Positions 27,533-38,671 of a stretch of DNA of 62,364 nucleotides are shown here, one piece after another. This DNA comes from Synechococcus sp. AG-679-D13 (lineage in GTDB: Bacteria; Cyanobacteriota; Cyanobacteriia; PCC-6307; Cyanobiaceae), in assembly GCA_003210735.1 (NCBI GenBank), contig QCUM01000010.1, positions 1 through 62,364 of the forward strand, given 5' to 3'. The notes under the pieces were generated by a model. The model was given only the letters and a program-made list of their open reading frames with translations, did no database searches and was not told the DNA's origin. The first letter of the stretch is position 1; every line of letters starts with the position of its first letter. The translations under genes and the position numbers were made by a program.

Positions 27533-27693
27533 TCGCCGATGATCAGCTGGTTGAAATCAACGGGCTGATCGCCCTCCGAAACAGCCAGGCCCAGGTCGTC
27601 GATCATCCTGCCCCAGTCGACCACCAGCCACTGACGTTGCAGACCAGTGGCCAAACCCACCAGCACGAGCCCGAGCAGAAACAACCGCAGCAA
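27529..27693 (-). CDS. short membrane protein, about 54 residues
   Basis: Reading leftward from a TTG at 27693 (or 27684) gives one hydrophobic N-terminal helix (RLFLLGLVLVGLATGL) followed by a soluble part (QRQWLVVDWGRMIDDLGLAV) and an acidic end (VDFNQLIIGD). The frame ends exactly at the convergent epimerase-like gene and starts five bases from the divergent pdxA start, filling the gap with no waste. There is no ATG, which lowers confidence. No family recognised. Confidence 0.55.
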   Translation of the reverse strand: MLRLFLLGLVLVGLATGLQRQWLVVDWGRMIDDLGLAVSEGDQPVDFNQLIIGD

Positions 27694-27697
27694 AGGG

Positions 27698-28729
27698 ATG
27701 TCTTCTCAATCAGGATCCGAAGCTAGTCCGCATCTGCTGATCAGCCTGGGTGATCCCGCCGGCATCGGCATGGAAGTGGTGCTCAAAGCACTGGCCGACC
27801 CAAGCCTTCCCACGGCACTCAAGCCAATCCTGGTTGGCTGTCGCCGCACCTTGATCAGCACACACGAACGGCTGCGAAGGCAATCCACCATTCCCCTGGC
27901 CGATCCAGCCGATCTCTGCATCGACGACCAACCCCTGACAATCGTTGTGGAACCTGGCCAGCCAAGCGTTGCAGGAGCCTCGGCTGGCTTCGACTGGCTG
28001 ACACGCTCGGTGATGCTTCTGAAGGAAAAGCAGGCTCGAGCCCTGGTGACGGCGCCCATCGCGAAACACCTCTGGCATGCAGCAGGTCGGGTCTACCCCG
28101 GCCAGACCGAACGGCTGGCCGAACTGGCGGGCTCAGCCCGATCCTCGATGCTGTTCACAGCGATTTCACCCCACACCGGCTGGCGGCTGAACACCCTGCT
28201 GGCGACCACGCATCTGCCACTGAATCAGGTTTCGCAGGCCCTGAATCCTGCGGTTGTGGAACACAAACTGTCGGTGCTGCTTGCGTTTTGCCAACGCTTC
28301 CGGCCAACGCCTCATCTGGTGGTGGCAGGCCTCAATCCCCATGCGGGCGAAAACGGACGCCTGGGATCTGAAGAGGCGAACTGGCTGGAACCACTGCTGC
28401 ACTCCTGGCGACAGCGGCATCCCCGTGTGCGACTGGAAGGTCCAATCTCTCCAGACACCTGCTGGCTCAGTGCTGGCCAAGCCTGGAGGGACACGAGTTC
28501 AAAGGGCCCTGACGGATACCTGGCGCTTTATCACGATCAGGGGTTGATTCCCTTGAAACTGCTTGCCTTTGACGCGGCCGTGAACACCACCCTTGAACTC
28601 CCGTTCTTACGCACTTCACCGGACCACGGAACAGGATTTGACATCGCTGCTGCCGGTATCGCACGACCGGACAGCATGGTGGCCGCCCTCCAGGCGGCCT
28701 GGGATCTAAGTGAATTCAGACGGGCTTGA
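27698..28729 (+). CDS. pdxA: 4-hydroxythreonine-4-phosphate dehydrogenase
   Basis: Oxidises 4-phosphohydroxy-L-threonine in the DXP-dependent pyridoxal 5'-phosphate pathway. The start SLGDPAGIGMEVVLKAL, VTAPIAKHLWHAAG, the metal-site region and LYHDQGLIPLKLLAFD with the conserved His/Asp are intact. Length 343 residues from the ATG at 27698; an in-frame upstream start at 27647 would add a non-conserved stretch. It is convergent with accB, overlapping by 14 bases. Confidence 0.95.
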   Translation: MSSQSGSEASPHLLISLGDPAGIGMEVVLKALADPSLPTALKPILVGCRRTLISTHERLRRQSTIPLADPADLCIDDQPLTIVVEPGQPSVAGASAGFDWLTRSVMLLKEKQARALVTAPIAKHLWHAAGRVYPGQTERLAELAGSARSSMLFTAISPHTGWRLNTLLATTHLPLNQVSQALNPAVVEHKLSVLLAFCQRFRPTPHLVVAGLNPHAGENGRLGSEEANWLEPLLHSWRQRHPRVRLEGPISPDTCWLSAGQAWRDTSSKGPDGYLALYHDQGLIPLKLLAFDAAVNTTLELPFLRTSPDHGTGFDIAAAGIARPDSMVAALQAAWDLSEFRRA

Positions 28730-29195
28730 CACGCATCAGAACCTGGCCGAATTCCACCGGTGTGCCGTTGTCCACAAGGATCTCGACAACCTCACCACTC
28801 ACCTCCGACTCGAGCTCATTCATCAGCTTCATCGCTTCGAGAATGCAGACGGGCTGACCGACATCCACACGATTGCCCACCTCGATGAACGAGGGTTCAC
28901 CCGGTGCAGGAGCCCGATAGAAGGTCCCCACCATGGGAGCTGTGATGTCCTGCAGATCACTGCGGGTGGATGCCGCAGCTGGCGGAGGAGATGTTGTCTC
29001 CGCTGGAGCGGCCTGTGGAGGAACTGCTGCCACCAAAGGTGCTGCGGCCGCTGATGCCACAACGGTCTGGCCCGGCAGATTCCGACGGACTTCGAGACGG
29101 AAGTCATCCCCCTCAAGTCGGAATTCCTGGATATCGCTTTCACCAAGGGCTTCCAGTAGCCGATGAAGCTGCTCGTGATCAAGTTGCATAGTCAT
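28716..29195 (-). CDS. accB: biotin carboxyl carrier protein of acetyl-CoA carboxylase
   Basis: Carries biotin between the carboxylase and transferase halves of acetyl-CoA carboxylase, the first step of fatty acid synthesis. Biotinyl Lys123 lies in [12 protein letters not shown]. The N-terminal 40 residues form the usual helper domain, followed by an Ala/Pro-rich linker. Length 159 residues. Its ATG overlaps the efp stop by four bases, the common cyanobacterial efp-accB pair. Confidence 0.97.
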   Translation of the reverse strand: MTMQLDHEQLHRLLEALGESDIQEFRLEGDDFRLEVRRNLPGQTVVASAAAAPLVAAVPPQAAPAETTSPPPAAASTRSDLQDITAPMVGTFYRAPAPGEPSFIEVGNRVDVGQPVCILEAMKLMNELESEVSGEVVEILVDNGTPVEFGQVLMRVKPV

Positions 29196-29755
29196 CCGTT
29201 CTCACGGCCCAAGTAGCTGTCGGTGCGGGTGTCGACCTTGATCTTCTCGCCAATGGAGAGGAACAGCGGGACCATCACCTGGGCACCGGTTTCAAGAATG
29301 GCCGGCTTGGTTCCCCCGGTCGCCGTATCACCCTTCACGCCTGGATCGGTCTGCGTGATCTCCAGAACCACCGAGTTAGGCAGTTCCACTTCCAGGGGGT
29401 TGTCGTTCCAGGAGACGACATTCACCTCCATTCCTTCCTTGAGGTATTTGCGGCTATCACCGATCTGATCAGCGGTCAGACGTGTCTCCTCATATGTTCC
29501 CATGTCCATAAAGACATAGTCTTCACCCTCCATATAGGTGTGCTGAAGAGAGGCCTTCTCCAGAATGGCCTGAGGGATCATCTCCCCGGCACGGAACGTC
29601 TTCTCCACCACACTGCCAGTCTTGACCGCCTTGAGCTTGGAGCGCACAAAAGCTGAGCCCTTACCGGGCTTCACATGCAGGAACTCCACCACACGCCAGA
29701 CAGCACCATCTATCTCGATCGTGGTGCCGGTGCGGAAGTCGTTGCTGGAGATCAT
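29192..29755 (-). CDS. efp: elongation factor P
   Basis: Relieves ribosome stalling at proline stretches. The loop KPGKGSAF places the modifiable residue at Lys32, equivalent to Lys34 of E. coli EF-P. The protein has the three beta-barrel domains of the family and 187 residues. The ATG at 29755 ([10 protein letters not shown]) is the conserved start; the frame is open further upstream. accB follows with a four-base overlap. A candidate -10 box TATAGT (29777-29782, minus strand) lies just upstream, in the gap shared with the cyclophilin gene. Confidence 0.97.
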   Translation of the reverse strand: MISSNDFRTGTTIEIDGAVWRVVEFLHVKPGKGSAFVRSKLKAVKTGSVVEKTFRAGEMIPQAILEKASLQHTYMEGEDYVFMDMGTYEETRLTADQIGDSRKYLKEGMEVNVVSWNDNPLEVELPNSVVLEITQTDPGVKGDTATGGTKPAILETGAQVMVPLFLSIGEKIKVDTRTDSYLGRENG

Positions 29756-29776
29756 TCCGGCCGAACGGTTCAACGG

Positions 29777-29782
29777 ACTATA
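29777..29782 (-). promoter_or_regulatory. candidate -10 box for efp-accB
   Basis: On the minus strand the hexamer TATAGT sits 22 bases before the efp start codon, in the 64-base region shared with the divergent cyclophilin gene. No strong -35 box is visible, so this is a weak prediction. Confidence 0.3.
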
Positions 29783-29819
29783 CGGCTGTGCCAAAGTCGC
29801 GTCAGCACTAGGGTTCCCC

Positions 29820-30896
29820 TTGGCCTATCAGCGTTTCAAGGCCCTTCTGATCGGCTTGATCAGCATTGCTCTATTCAGCATCGCAGCACCTGCATGGGCC
29901 GGGCTGCCCCAGGGCAACGCCGTGAAGGACCCTGCAGCAATCCTGCGCGATGCCCTGCCGTTCGAACAAGACGACATTCGTGAACTGCAGCATCGACTGG
30001 AACTGACCAGTGATGACCTCCGAGCCAAACGCTGGCCCGCACTTGGGAAGGCCGTATCCCGCAGCGAAGCCCTGCTCAGCAAGCGTCGCACCACCATCCT
30101 GGAAGCGGTGCCGGTGGACCTCCGCGATCAGGCCGAGTCCCTGCTGAAAGAGGTCGATCAGGGCCTCATCACCCTCAAGGAACGCATCGGAGAAACTGAC
30201 AAACCTGGATTTATCGCAGCACGACGCAGCACGCTCAGCCGCATCGGCTCCGTTGAGGCTCTGATGGTTGAAGACGGCTTTGAGCGAGAGATCCCATCGG
30301 AGTTCGATGCTCTGCCGCGTCTACAGGGTCGCGCAACCCTGGTCATCAGCACCAGCCAGGGCGACCTAACCGCCATCGTTGACGGGTACAACGCACCGTT
30401 GACCGCCGGTGCCTTTGTTGACCTTGCTTTAAAAGGTTTTTATGACGGTCTCCCCTTCATTCGCGCAGAAGATTTCTACGTGCTGCAGAGCGGTGATCCG
30501 AAAGGACCTGAAATCGGTTACATCGATCCATCCACGAAACAGGAGCGCCACGTCCCCCTTGAGATCCGCGTTCCTGAAGAGGAAGACACGATCTACAACG
30601 AGACGTTTGAAGACGTAGGCCTGTTCAAGGCCACACCGACCCTGCCGTTTGCCACCCTGGGCACCCTCGGCTGGGCTCACTCGGATCACGCCTTGGACGA
30701 CGGTTCCTCGCAGTTCTTCATGTTCCTCTATGAGGCTGAACTGACACCGGCGGGGCTCAACCTTGTGGATGGGCGAAACGCTGCCTTCGGTTATGTCGTT
30801 AACGGGTTTGATGTGTTGGAAGAGCTGGGGGTTGATGACAGCATCCGTTCCATCACCGTGACCGACGGTGCGGACCGGCTCCGCAAACACGCATGA
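29820..30896 (+). CDS. lumenal cyclophilin-type peptidyl-prolyl isomerase (TLP40/CYP38-like)
   Basis: A 358-residue protein with a signal peptide ([20 protein letters not shown], cleavage before GLPQG), a helical N-terminal domain of about 150 residues and a divergent cyclophilin domain ([28 protein letters not shown]). This is the layout of the thylakoid-lumen TLP40/CYP38 group, which supports photosystem II assembly and in plants regulates a phosphatase. The TTG at 29820 begins the signal peptide; no ATG is available there. The stop overlaps the thiL start by four bases. Confidence 0.85.
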   Translation: MAYQRFKALLIGLISIALFSIAAPAWAGLPQGNAVKDPAAILRDALPFEQDDIRELQHRLELTSDDLRAKRWPALGKAVSRSEALLSKRRTTILEAVPVDLRDQAESLLKEVDQGLITLKERIGETDKPGFIAARRSTLSRIGSVEALMVEDGFEREIPSEFDALPRLQGRATLVISTSQGDLTAIVDGYNAPLTAGAFVDLALKGFYDGLPFIRAEDFYVLQSGDPKGPEIGYIDPSTKQERHVPLEIRVPEEEDTIYNETFEDVGLFKATPTLPFATLGTLGWAHSDHALDDGSSQFFMFLYEAELTPAGLNLVDGRNAAFGYVVNGFDVLEELGVDDSIRSITVTDGADRLRKHA

Positions 30897-31879
30897 GCAC
30901 CCTGGCGGAGCTGGGTGAAGCCGAACTGCTGCAGCGGCTCGCCCTCTTCGCTCCGCCAGGACAATTGGAAGACGACACCGCCTGCCTCGCTCCCGATCCT
31001 CGTTCTCTGATCGTGAACACCGACGTGCTGGTGGATGGCATCCATTTCAGTGACAACACCACTTCTGCCGGGGATGCAGGCTGGCGAGCCGTCGCGGCCA
31101 ACCTGTCTGATCTGGCAGCCAGTGGTGTGACAAGCGTTGATGGAATCACGGTTGGGCTGGTGGCACCAGGGGATACCCGTTGGGACTGGGTGGAAGGGGT
31201 CTACGGCGGGATCAGCTCGGCACTGAACCAGTTCGGCGGCGTGCTGCTCGGCGGAGACTGCTCAGCAGGAACCAATCGACTGCTGGCGATCACCGCCCTG
31301 GGCCGACTGGGACCGCTGCAGCTACTGCGCAGCGGTGCAGAGCCAGGCGATGTTGTCGTGACAAGCGGTGCACACGGCCTGAGCCGGCTGGGGCTGGCGC
31401 TGCTCCGCCAGGAGGTCGATCCAGCCAGCGCTGCACTGAACAAGGCACTGCAGGCACGAGCCATCCAGCAGCACCGTCGCCCTGTACCCCGTTTTGATGC
31501 TTTGAACAGCCTGTTGCGCTGCAAACCAGCAAACCTGCCGTGGCGAGCGGGAGGAACTGACAGCAGCGACGGACTGATCGCTGCGGTGCAGGGACTTTGC
31601 AAGGCCAGCGGTTGCGGCGTCGTTTTGCAGCAATCTGAGATTCCACGACCCAACGGATGGCCGCAGGGAAAGCGGTGGGATCACTGGTGCCTCTCCGGCG
31701 GCGAAGACTTCGAGTTGGTGCTGACGCTGCCACCGGCATGGGCAAAAGCCTGGCAAATCGCGATGCCGGGAAGTCATTGCCTGGGGCGAATAACTGAAGA
31801 GGCAGATCAAATGATCTGGAGCGACGGGTCAACACTGGCTGGAAGCAGTGGATTCGACCATTTCCAGACCGGCACGTAA
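30893..31879 (+). CDS. thiL: thiamine-monophosphate kinase
   Basis: Phosphorylates thiamine monophosphate to thiamine pyrophosphate with ATP. The N-terminal DDTACLAPDPRSLIVNTDVL and DGIHFS, VAANLSDLAASG, GGDCSAG and TDSSDGL metal and phosphate motifs of the PurM/ThiL fold are intact. Length 328 residues. It overlaps the cyclophilin gene by ATGA, implying coupled translation. The end lies next to the gap2 terminator on the other strand. Confidence 0.95.
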   Translation: MSTLAELGEAELLQRLALFAPPGQLEDDTACLAPDPRSLIVNTDVLVDGIHFSDNTTSAGDAGWRAVAANLSDLAASGVTSVDGITVGLVAPGDTRWDWVEGVYGGISSALNQFGGVLLGGDCSAGTNRLLAITALGRLGPLQLLRSGAEPGDVVVTSGAHGLSRLGLALLRQEVDPASAALNKALQARAIQQHRRPVPRFDALNSLLRCKPANLPWRAGGTDSSDGLIAAVQGLCKASGCGVVLQQSEIPRPNGWPQGKRWDHWCLSGGEDFELVLTLPPAWAKAWQIAMPGSHCLGRITEEADQMIWSDGSTLAGSSGFDHFQTGT

Positions 31880-31884
31880 GGGCC

Positions 31885-31910
31885 AAAAAAAACCCTCCCC
31901 AAAGGGAGGG
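31885..31910 (-). terminator. rho-independent terminator of gap2
   Basis: On the minus strand the arm CCCTCCC, loop TTTG and arm GGGAGGG form a perfect seven-pair stem directly followed by eight T residues. It lies 27 bases after the gap2 stop and is the clearest intrinsic terminator in the window. On the plus strand the arms are the same but A-rich sequence precedes the stem, so it would not serve thiL well. Confidence 0.93.
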
Positions 31911-31937
31911 CTCTGACAGGTTTTCAACCTGGAAAGA

Positions 31938-32963
31938 TCACTTCCAGTTTCTGGCAACAACCTCAGCCAGATCAACCACACGCTGGCTGTAGCCCCACTC
32001 GTTGTCGTACCAGGCAAGGATTTTCACAGCCTTGTCGCCCATGGCGTAGGTGAGGTCGGCGTCGAAAATGGTGGACTCGTTGGTACCGGCATAGTCGGTG
32101 GAGACCAGGGGAAGGTCGCTGTACTTGATGATCCCCTTCATGCCGTTCTCAGAAGCCGACTTGATGGCGGCTTTGATCTCGTCAACACTCGCCCCACGGG
32201 ACGGTCCGAAGGTGAGGTCAACGGCAGACACGTTCGGAGTGGGGACTCGCATGGCGAAGCCGGTGAGCTTGCCCTTCACCTCGGGATAAACCAGAGCAAC
32301 AGCCTTAGCCGCACCGGTGGTGGTGGGGACCATGTTCAGAGCTGCAGCCCGGGCACGGCGCAGGTCGCGGTGGCTGTTGTCCAGGATCCGTTGATCACCT
32401 GTGTAGCTGTGAATGGTGGTCATCAAACCCCAGTCGAGACCGAAGTTCTGGTCCAGAACCTTCACAATTGGAGCCAGGCAGTTGGTGGTGCAGCTGGCGT
32501 TGCTGAGGATGTCCCAATCCTCATGGCGGTATTGATCATCATTAACGCCCACCACAAAGGTGCCGACGCGATCACCTTTTCCTGGTGCGGTGAGGATGAC
32601 CTTCTTGGCACCAGCCTGCATGTGCATGCTGGCCTTCTCATCGGTATTGAAAACACCGGTTGACTCGATGACCAGGTCAACACCCCACTCCTTCCAAGGG
32701 CAGTTGAGAGGGTTGCGGTCAGCAAAGAACTTGATCTCTTTGCCATTGATGAACATCGAATCATCCGTGGTCTTGATATCCACGGAAGGATCCAAACGAC
32801 CCAGAATGGAGTCGTAGGTCAGCAGGTGAGCGCTGGTTGCTGGATCGGACGTGGAGTTCATCCCCACGATTTCAAGACCCGTGTCGGCTCCACGGCTGAT
32901 CCATCCCCGCAGCACATTGCGACCAATCCGGCCGAATCCATTGATCGCAACGCGCAGAGTCAT
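31938..32963 (-). CDS. gap2: glyceraldehyde-3-phosphate dehydrogenase, NAD(P)-dependent photosynthetic type
   Basis: Interconverts 1,3-bisphosphoglycerate and glyceraldehyde 3-phosphate in the Calvin cycle. The NAD(P)-binding [16 protein letters not shown], catalytic Cys in [12 protein letters not shown], and C-terminal [17 protein letters not shown] are present. Length 341 residues, matching the cyanobacterial Gap2 isoform rather than glycolytic Gap1. It starts 154 bases from murC, divergent, and ends at a strong terminator. Confidence 0.95.
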   Translation of the reverse strand: MTLRVAINGFGRIGRNVLRGWISRGADTGLEIVGMNSTSDPATSAHLLTYDSILGRLDPSVDIKTTDDSMFINGKEIKFFADRNPLNCPWKEWGVDLVIESTGVFNTDEKASMHMQAGAKKVILTAPGKGDRVGTFVVGVNDDQYRHEDWDILSNASCTTNCLAPIVKVLDQNFGLDWGLMTTIHSYTGDQRILDNSHRDLRRARAAALNMVPTTTGAAKAVALVYPEVKGKLTGFAMRVPTPNVSAVDLTFGPSRGASVDEIKAAIKSASENGMKGIIKYSDLPLVSTDYAGTNESTIFDADLTYAMGDKAVKILAWYDNEWGYSQRVVDLAEVVARNWK

Positions 32964-33117
32964 GGCAGGAAAGGCCGCAGGGGTTTTGGCCGCAGATCAT
33001 ACAGAAATAAGCAAAAATTCTCTGATCTCGTCCCAGCCGATTCGAACCGATCCGTTCCATCAACAGCAGGACGGCACTGCTGAACTGACTTATCTTTCGG
33101 CCCTCTGGAAGTAGTCC

Positions 33118-34521
33118 TTGGCCTCTCCGCTCGAACGCCAGCACCCAGTGCATTTTATTGGCGTCGGCGGCATCGGAATGTCTGCTCTGGCAAGGATCCT
33201 TGTGGATCGGGCGCATCCGGTAACGGGATCCGACCCTCGCGATAACGCAACGGTGAGGCAGCTCAAAGAACTCGGGGTCGGGGTCTACCCGGAGCAGAAC
33301 GCCACAACCATTCAGGCCATCACTGCATCGGGGCTGAAACCGATTGTTGTGGTCAGTTCTGCCATCCCAGAAACGAATGAGGAACTCGTCCAAGCCAGGG
33401 TTGCCGGTCTGACGATCTGGCACCGGTCCGATCTCCTGGCAGCGCTGATTGCCGAGCAGCCGTCGATCGCAGTCGCCGGCAGCCACGGCAAAACCACCAC
33501 AAGCACGCTGATCACCACCCTTCTGGTGAAAGCCGATGAGGATCCAACCGCCGTCATTGGCGGGATCGTTCCATGCCTGAAGAGCAATGGCCACGCAGGC
33601 CGAGGCCGTCTTCTCGTGGCCGAAGCCGATGAATCAGATGGCTCACTGGTGAAGTTTGAGGCTCATCTCGGGGTCTTGACCAACCTTGAGCTCGACCACA
33701 CAGACCACTACAGCGATCTCAACGATCTGATCACCACGCTGCAACGTTTCGCTGATGGATGCGGCCGAGTATTGGCCAACCGCGACTGCCCGATTCTTCG
33801 GGAGCACTTTCAACCGGATTCCTGGTGGTCGGTGACCAGCCATGAAGGGGTTGATTTCGCCGCTCTGCCGCTGCGGCTGGACGGTGATCGTTGCCTGGCG
33901 CGTTTCTACGAAGCAGGACAAGCCGTGGGGGACTTCACCCTGCCCATGCCTGGTTTGCACAATCTCAGCAATGCCACCGCCGCGCTGTCTGCTTGCCGCA
34001 TGGAAGGCATCCCCTTCCAGCAATTGATCCCTGGTCTTGATGCTCTGCAACCACCAGGTCGACGCTTCGATCTACGCGGCACTTGGGAAGGTCGCCACAT
34101 CGTTGATGACTACGCCCATCACCCCAGTGAGGTGAAAGCCACCCTTTCGATGGCCCAGCTGATGGTGAGCAGCGGTCGCAGCCCTCTTCCCAGCCCACCT
34201 CAAAGGCTCCTGGCCGTGTTTCAACCCCATCGCTACAGCCGCACCCAGGAATTTCTTGAGGCCTTCGCCGGTGCATTACAAAACTGCGATGCACTGCTGC
34301 TGGCACCGATCTATGGCGCAGGTGAGAAGCCGTTAGCCGGGGTCTGCAGCAGAACGCTGGCGGAGCGCATCCGACAGCTGAAACCAGAACTGAATGTGAC
34401 TGTGGCCGAAAATCTTGACCATCTCACCGAACTGGTGCGAACCCACAGCCGTCGGGAGGATCTTGTGCTGGCCATGGGTGCCGGAGACGTGAACGGTCTG
34501 TGGACCCGTCTGGCCGCCTGA
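33118..34521 (+). CDS. murC: UDP-N-acetylmuramate--L-alanine ligase
   Basis: Adds the first amino acid of the peptidoglycan stem. The start [16 protein letters not shown], the ATP loop [18 protein letters not shown] and the C-terminal [14 protein letters not shown] are typical Mur ligase motifs. Length 467 residues from a TTG at 33118, with no better upstream start. The stop overlaps the murB ATG (TGATG), so translation is probably coupled. Confidence 0.96.
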   Translation: MASPLERQHPVHFIGVGGIGMSALARILVDRAHPVTGSDPRDNATVRQLKELGVGVYPEQNATTIQAITASGLKPIVVVSSAIPETNEELVQARVAGLTIWHRSDLLAALIAEQPSIAVAGSHGKTTTSTLITTLLVKADEDPTAVIGGIVPCLKSNGHAGRGRLLVAEADESDGSLVKFEAHLGVLTNLELDHTDHYSDLNDLITTLQRFADGCGRVLANRDCPILREHFQPDSWWSVTSHEGVDFAALPLRLDGDRCLARFYEAGQAVGDFTLPMPGLHNLSNATAALSACRMEGIPFQQLIPGLDALQPPGRRFDLRGTWEGRHIVDDYAHHPSEVKATLSMAQLMVSSGRSPLPSPPQRLLAVFQPHRYSRTQEFLEAFAGALQNCDALLLAPIYGAGEKPLAGVCSRTLAERIRQLKPELNVTVAENLDHLTELVRTHSRREDLVLAMGAGDVNGLWTRLAA

Positions 34522-35420
34522 TGCATCCAAAGCAGCTCAAACCAAGACAGAACATTCCGCTGGCGGAGTTCACCACGTGGCGGGTCGGTGGACCTGCCAC
34601 GTGGATCATCGAACCGGAATCAGTGGATGAAGTGCTGGCAGCTCTTCAATGGGCCAAAGCAAATGGCCAGCCCTGCCAGGTGATCGGAGCCGGATCAAAT
34701 CTGCTGATTCACGACAACGGGCTGCCTGGACTCACCCTCAGTCTGCGGCGACTGCAGGGTGCTGAATTGGACAGCAACAGTGGCGTCATTGAAGCTCTTG
34801 CCGGTGAACCCATCCCAACGCTCGCTCGCCGAGCCGCCCGAGCCGGGCTCAAAGGATTGGCCTGGGCCGTTGGAATTCCCGGCACCGTTGGTGGCGCCGC
34901 CGTGATGAATGCCGGCGCCCAGGGTGGCTGCACCGCCGACTGGCTCGAAGCGGTGCGCGTGGTACCCATCCAGGGCGGAGAGAGCTTTGAACTCAAAAGA
35001 GATCAGCTTGAGTTCGACTACCGCCACAGCCGGCTGCAGCAGGAGAATCTGCTGGTGCTTTCCGCCCGATTCAGGCTGGAGCCGGGCCATAACCCGCAGG
35101 AACTCAGGCGCGAAACAAACAGCAACCTCAGCCATCGAACCAGCACACAGCCCTACACCCTGCCGAGCTGCGGCAGCGTGTTTCGCAATCCCGAACCACT
35201 AAAAGCGGGCCGTCTGATTCAAGAGCTCGGACTGAAGGGCGAACGGGTTGGGGGAGCAGAAGTCTCCAGTGTTCACGCCAATTTCATCGTCAACACCGGT
35301 AATGCAACAGCGGTGGATATCAACCAACTCATCGAGTTGGTTCAGGATCGGGTTGAACAGCGGCATGCCGTACGACTGCACCCCGAAGTGAAACGGCTTG
35401 GATTTGCTGCTGCCGCTTAA
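34521..35420 (+). CDS. murB: UDP-N-acetylenolpyruvoylglucosamine reductase
   Basis: FAD enzyme that reduces UDP-GlcNAc-enolpyruvate to UDP-MurNAc. [41 protein letters not shown] and SCGSVFRNP with the catalytic Ser are visible. Length 299 residues, the short type II form. The ATG at 34521 overlaps the murC stop by one base; a GTG at 34500 in the same frame would lie inside murC. Confidence 0.96.
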   Translation: MHPKQLKPRQNIPLAEFTTWRVGGPATWIIEPESVDEVLAALQWAKANGQPCQVIGAGSNLLIHDNGLPGLTLSLRRLQGAELDSNSGVIEALAGEPIPTLARRAARAGLKGLAWAVGIPGTVGGAAVMNAGAQGGCTADWLEAVRVVPIQGGESFELKRDQLEFDYRHSRLQQENLLVLSARFRLEPGHNPQELRRETNSNLSHRTSTQPYTLPSCGSVFRNPEPLKAGRLIQELGLKGERVGGAEVSSVHANFIVNTGNATAVDINQLIELVQDRVEQRHAVRLHPEVKRLGFAAAA

Positions 35421-35444
35421 CCTGCGTGCTCCCTAAGCAGCACC

Positions 35445-35786
35445 ATGGCAGGGTTCGGACTTCCCAATTTCGGTCAGCTCACCGAGGCCTTCAAAAAGGC
35501 CCAGGAGATTCAGCAGAACGCACAGGCCCTGCAGGACGAGCTTGATGCAATGGAGATCGAGGGAAAAAGCAGTGATGGACGCGTGAGCATCTGGCTATCC
35601 GGCAACCAGCAGCCCCTACGGGTGCGGATGGACCCCTCCTTGCTCAGCGATGGCCAGGAGGCCAGCGAAACGGCCACCCTGGAAGCTCTACAGGCCGCCT
35701 ACGAACAATCCACGGCCACGATGAAAGGCCGCATGGAAGAACTGACCGGCGGGCTGAATCTCAACCTTCCCGGGATGGGCGGCTAA
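35445..35786 (+). CDS. YbaB/EbfC family nucleoid-associated protein
   Basis: A 113-residue DNA-binding dimer of the YbaB/EbfC family, which compacts or marks [23 protein letters not shown] begins the long helix, the central strand region includes [19 protein letters not shown], and the end [17 protein letters not shown] is typical. It lies 24 bases after murB and overlaps the convergent rsgA by 26 bases. Confidence 0.92.
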   Translation: MAGFGLPNFGQLTEAFKKAQEIQQNAQALQDELDAMEIEGKSSDGRVSIWLSGNQQPLRVRMDPSLLSDGQEASETATLEALQAAYEQSTATMKGRMEELTGGLNLNLPGMGG

Positions 35787-36660
35787 CGCTTGAACACTCC
35801 TCAAGAGCAGAGGTGTACATGGCGTAACGCTCCCAGTTGCGTTGCACACCGCAACCAAGCTCACCCCGGTGCAGACAATCGCGGAAGCGACACGGCCATG
35901 GATCGAGCTGATCTCGCAACTCAGGAAAGAGCATGACCAGCTCTCGGGGGTTCTCAGGGAGATCGGGCCGATTAAACCCAGGCGTATCCGCTACACGGGA
36001 TCCCTGGTTGAGGGGAAACAGCTCCACATGCCGTGTGGTGTGACGACCCCGTTGCAACCGCCCTGACACCGCTCCTACCCGCAAACTGAGCGTGGGCATC
36101 AAGGCATTCAGCAGACTGCTCTTGCCAACACCTGAGGGCCCGCACAGCACTGAAAGAGGACTGTCCTGCAGCCGCCGCCGCAGATCATCCATGCCGAGCC
36201 CGGTCTCACTTGATAAAAGCAACGGCTCATAGCCCCAACCGCTGAGGCGATTTTTCAGCTGTGCACTTTGATCTTCATCAAGAAGATCGCATTTGGTGAG
36301 CAACAGCTGGACTGGCAACTCAGTTCGCTCAGCCGTGAGCAGAAAACGGCTGGCCTGGTCGGGATCGAATGCAGGCTGGTCCACAGCCAAAGCCACCACC
36401 ACCAACGACACATTCGCCACCGGCGGTCGTGTCAGCCAGCTGCTGCGAGGCTCGACAGCCGCTACGACTGCCCTTGCCTGGACGGGATCGACCGCCTCAA
36501 CCCGAACCCGGTCTCCAACGTGAACAGCTGCCCCGCGATGACTGAGACGCGACCGGCGTGTGCAGAGGAGACGCCCGGGGATTCTTTCTGGCGGATGATC
36601 CAGCTCCACCTCGAGATAGTTGGCCTGCAACGCCACAACGATGCCGACCAAATCGGTCAC
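35761..36660 (-). CDS. rsgA: ribosome small subunit-dependent GTPase A
   Basis: Circularly permuted GTPase that checks 30S subunit maturation. An N-terminal OB fold is followed by LTKCDL (G4), the P-loop [12 protein letters not shown] (G1) and DTPGF (G3), in the permuted order, and a zinc motif [16 protein letters not shown] near the end. Length 299 residues. tusA lies six bases upstream and dnaJ and grpE precede it, so the four genes form a leftward cluster. Confidence 0.95.
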   Translation of the reverse strand: MTDLVGIVVALQANYLEVELDHPPERIPGRLLCTRRSRLSHRGAAVHVGDRVRVEAVDPVQARAVVAAVEPRSSWLTRPPVANVSLVVVALAVDQPAFDPDQASRFLLTAERTELPVQLLLTKCDLLDEDQSAQLKNRLSGWGYEPLLLSSETGLGMDDLRRRLQDSPLSVLCGPSGVGKSSLLNALMPTLSLRVGAVSGRLQRGRHTTRHVELFPLNQGSRVADTPGFNRPDLPENPRELVMLFPELRDQLDPWPCRFRDCLHRGELGCGVQRNWERYAMYTSALEECSSVSRPSREG

Positions 36661-36666
36661 AACTGC

Positions 36667-36894
36667 TCAACCTCCACAGGTGATCACCAGAGCAACCCAG
36701 GCCTCCTCGCCTGCCAGCACCTGAACGCCATGACCAGCATCCTTGAGTCCCGGCACCACCATCTCCTCCGGCTCACCCCGATCGAGCTGCACATTGAGCT
36801 GCTCACCGCACTGGAGAGCCTCCAGAGCCAGCTTGCAGCGAATGAAGTTCACCGGGCAGGGGGTTCCACGCAGATCGAGTGAATGGGTGGTCAT
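36667..36894 (-). CDS. TusA-family sulfur carrier-like protein
   Basis: A 75-residue protein with [19 protein letters not shown]. The active Cys13 lies in CPVN rather than the CPxP of E. coli TusA; this Asn variant is, from memory, common in cyanobacterial members. TusA relatives pass persulfide sulfur or take part in unrelated redox roles. The start overlaps the dnaJ stop by four bases. Confidence 0.85.
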   Translation of the reverse strand: MTTHSLDLRGTPCPVNFIRCKLALEALQCGEQLNVQLDRGEPEEMVVPGLKDAGHGVQVLAGEEAWVALVITCGG

Positions 36895-38021
36895 CCCTGA
36901 CCGAACAAACGGGCAAAGAGTCCGCTGTTGTGGTGATGGTGCTGTTTCCCTCGTGCCGAGTGGTGACCGGCCAACTCCTCCAGAAGCTGCCGTTCCGCGT
37001 CTGACAGTCGTTTCGGCAATTCCACCGTGACTGAAATCCGCTGATCGCCCCTGGCCACGGGATTACCCAGCTTCGGAATCCCCTTGCTGGTCAGCGTCTG
37101 AACGGCACCAGGCTGCGTCCCTGCAGGAATATCCAGTGACTGAGGACCATCAACGGTTTCCACCTCAATGGTGTCACCAAGAATGGCCTGCAAATAACTC
37201 ACCTTCACTTCCGAATTGATGTTGAGCCCGTCGCGGCGAAGCCGCGGATGGGACCTCACCGTGAGAAAGACATAAAGATCACCGGATGGGCCCCCTCGGG
37301 GACCCGCATTGCCCTCCCCAGACACCCGCAGGCGTGTTCCCGTGTCGACGCCTGCGGGAATGTTGATGCGCAGCTTCTTGCGCACTTGATTCACCCCCTG
37401 ACCACCGCAGGAGGAACAAGGATCGGCAATCACCTGACCCGTGCCAGAACAGGTCGGGCATTCAGCCACCTGGGTGAAGCTGCCAAAAGGCGTTCGCGTA
37501 GCCCGACGCACCTGACCCGCACCGCCGCAAGTACTGCAGGAGGTAGGACCACTGCCGGGCTTGGCACCATTGCCGCTGCAGGTGACGCAGGTTTCCAGGT
37601 GAGGAATCTTGATCTCCTGTTCCTGGCCGAAAACCGCCTGCTCAAAATCAACCGTGAGGTCGTAGCGGAGGTCATCTCCCTGTTGAGGACCCTGACGCCG
37701 CGGCCGACCCCCCCCGGCACCTGGACCTCCAAAGCCCTGGAAAAAAGTCTCAAACAGGTCGGCAAAGCCGCCCATGTCCCCCATGTCAGGTGCTCCGGCA
37801 GCACCACCGAGGCCCGCTTCACCGAACTGGTCGTAACGGGCCCGGGTCTGCGGATCACTGAGAGCCTCGTAAGCCCTGCCGATTTCCTTGAAGCGGTCTT
37901 CTGCTCCGGGATCCTTGTTGATGTCGGGGTGATATTGCCGCGCCATGCGGCGATAAGCCCGCTTCAACGTGTCCGCATCGGCATCTCGTCCGACCCCCAG
38001 AAGGTCGTAGAAATCAGCCAT
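36891..38021 (-). CDS. dnaJ: chaperone DnaJ, type I
   Basis: Co-chaperone that stimulates DnaK. The J domain ([23 protein letters not shown] in RQYHPDIN) is followed by a Gly/Phe-rich region, four CxxCxGxG-type zinc repeats (about 145-210) and the C-terminal substrate domains; the end has a His-rich HHHHN. Length 376 residues. It starts where grpE stops (one-base overlap), the usual grpE-dnaJ arrangement. Confidence 0.97.
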   Translation of the reverse strand: MADFYDLLGVGRDADADTLKRAYRRMARQYHPDINKDPGAEDRFKEIGRAYEALSDPQTRARYDQFGEAGLGGAAGAPDMGDMGGFADLFETFFQGFGGPGAGGGRPRRQGPQQGDDLRYDLTVDFEQAVFGQEQEIKIPHLETCVTCSGNGAKPGSGPTSCSTCGGAGQVRRATRTPFGSFTQVAECPTCSGTGQVIADPCSSCGGQGVNQVRKKLRINIPAGVDTGTRLRVSGEGNAGPRGGPSGDLYVFLTVRSHPRLRRDGLNINSEVKVSYLQAILGDTIEVETVDGPQSLDIPAGTQPGAVQTLTSKGIPKLGNPVARGDQRISVTVELPKRLSDAERQLLEELAGHHSARGKQHHHHNSGLFARLFGQG

Positions 38022-38671
38022 CAGGACTGCTCCTCGACAGCTTCAGCTGAAGACGTCTCCGACGGGCCTGGACCCATGGAGACCTTGACCAGGGCATGGC
38101 GGAGGACTTTTCCATTCAGGTGATATCCACGCTGGAGTTCCTCTGTGATCGCGTCTTCGACGTATTCGGTGCTCTCCTCACGCAGGACCGCTTCATGCAG
38201 GGTTGGATCGAAAAGCTGCCCAACCACTTCCATCCTTGCGACGCCCTGCTGCTTCAACACATCCACCAGTTGCTTGTAGAGACCCTGGTAACTCCGATGC
38301 AGCGCCTGGGCTTCTTCACCTTCCGGGTTGAGCTGCTGCCGCGCCCGCTCAAAGTTATCCACAACCGGAAGAATTTCACTGAGGGTGGAGCAAACCAGCT
38401 GCTGACGGATGTCGTCCTGGTCACGGCTTTGGCGCTTTCGAAAATTATCGAAATCCGCTGCGATCCGCATGTACTGACTCTGGAGCGTTTCATGCTCCTG
38501 TTTGAGCGTGTTCAACTCCTGCTCCAGCTGCTGCAGCCGATCCGCAGGGTCAGCCATCGGACCTTCGGGGATGGTTTCAGACGCAGCAGTTTCAGCTTCG
38601 GGAGCCGTTGAAGCCTCCACCGACTCGACGGTCTGATCCTGGGCTGAGTTGGAAGCGTCGTCGCCGCTCAT
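38021..38671 (-). CDS. grpE: nucleotide exchange factor GrpE
   Basis: Drives ADP release from DnaK. The 216-residue protein has a disordered acidic start ([20 protein letters not shown]), a long coiled coil ([20 protein letters not shown]), then [16 protein letters not shown] and the C-terminal beta wing. The ATG at 38671 is used; the frame is open upstream without family similarity. No CIRCE-type operator was seen in the 99 bases before it. Confidence 0.95.
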   Translation of the reverse strand: MSGDDASNSAQDQTVESVEASTAPEAETAASETIPEGPMADPADRLQQLEQELNTLKQEHETLQSQYMRIAADFDNFRKRQSRDQDDIRQQLVCSTLSEILPVVDNFERARQQLNPEGEEAQALHRSYQGLYKQLVDVLKQQGVARMEVVGQLFDPTLHEAVLREESTEYVEDAITEELQRGYHLNGKVLRHALVKVSMGPGPSETSSAEAVEEQS

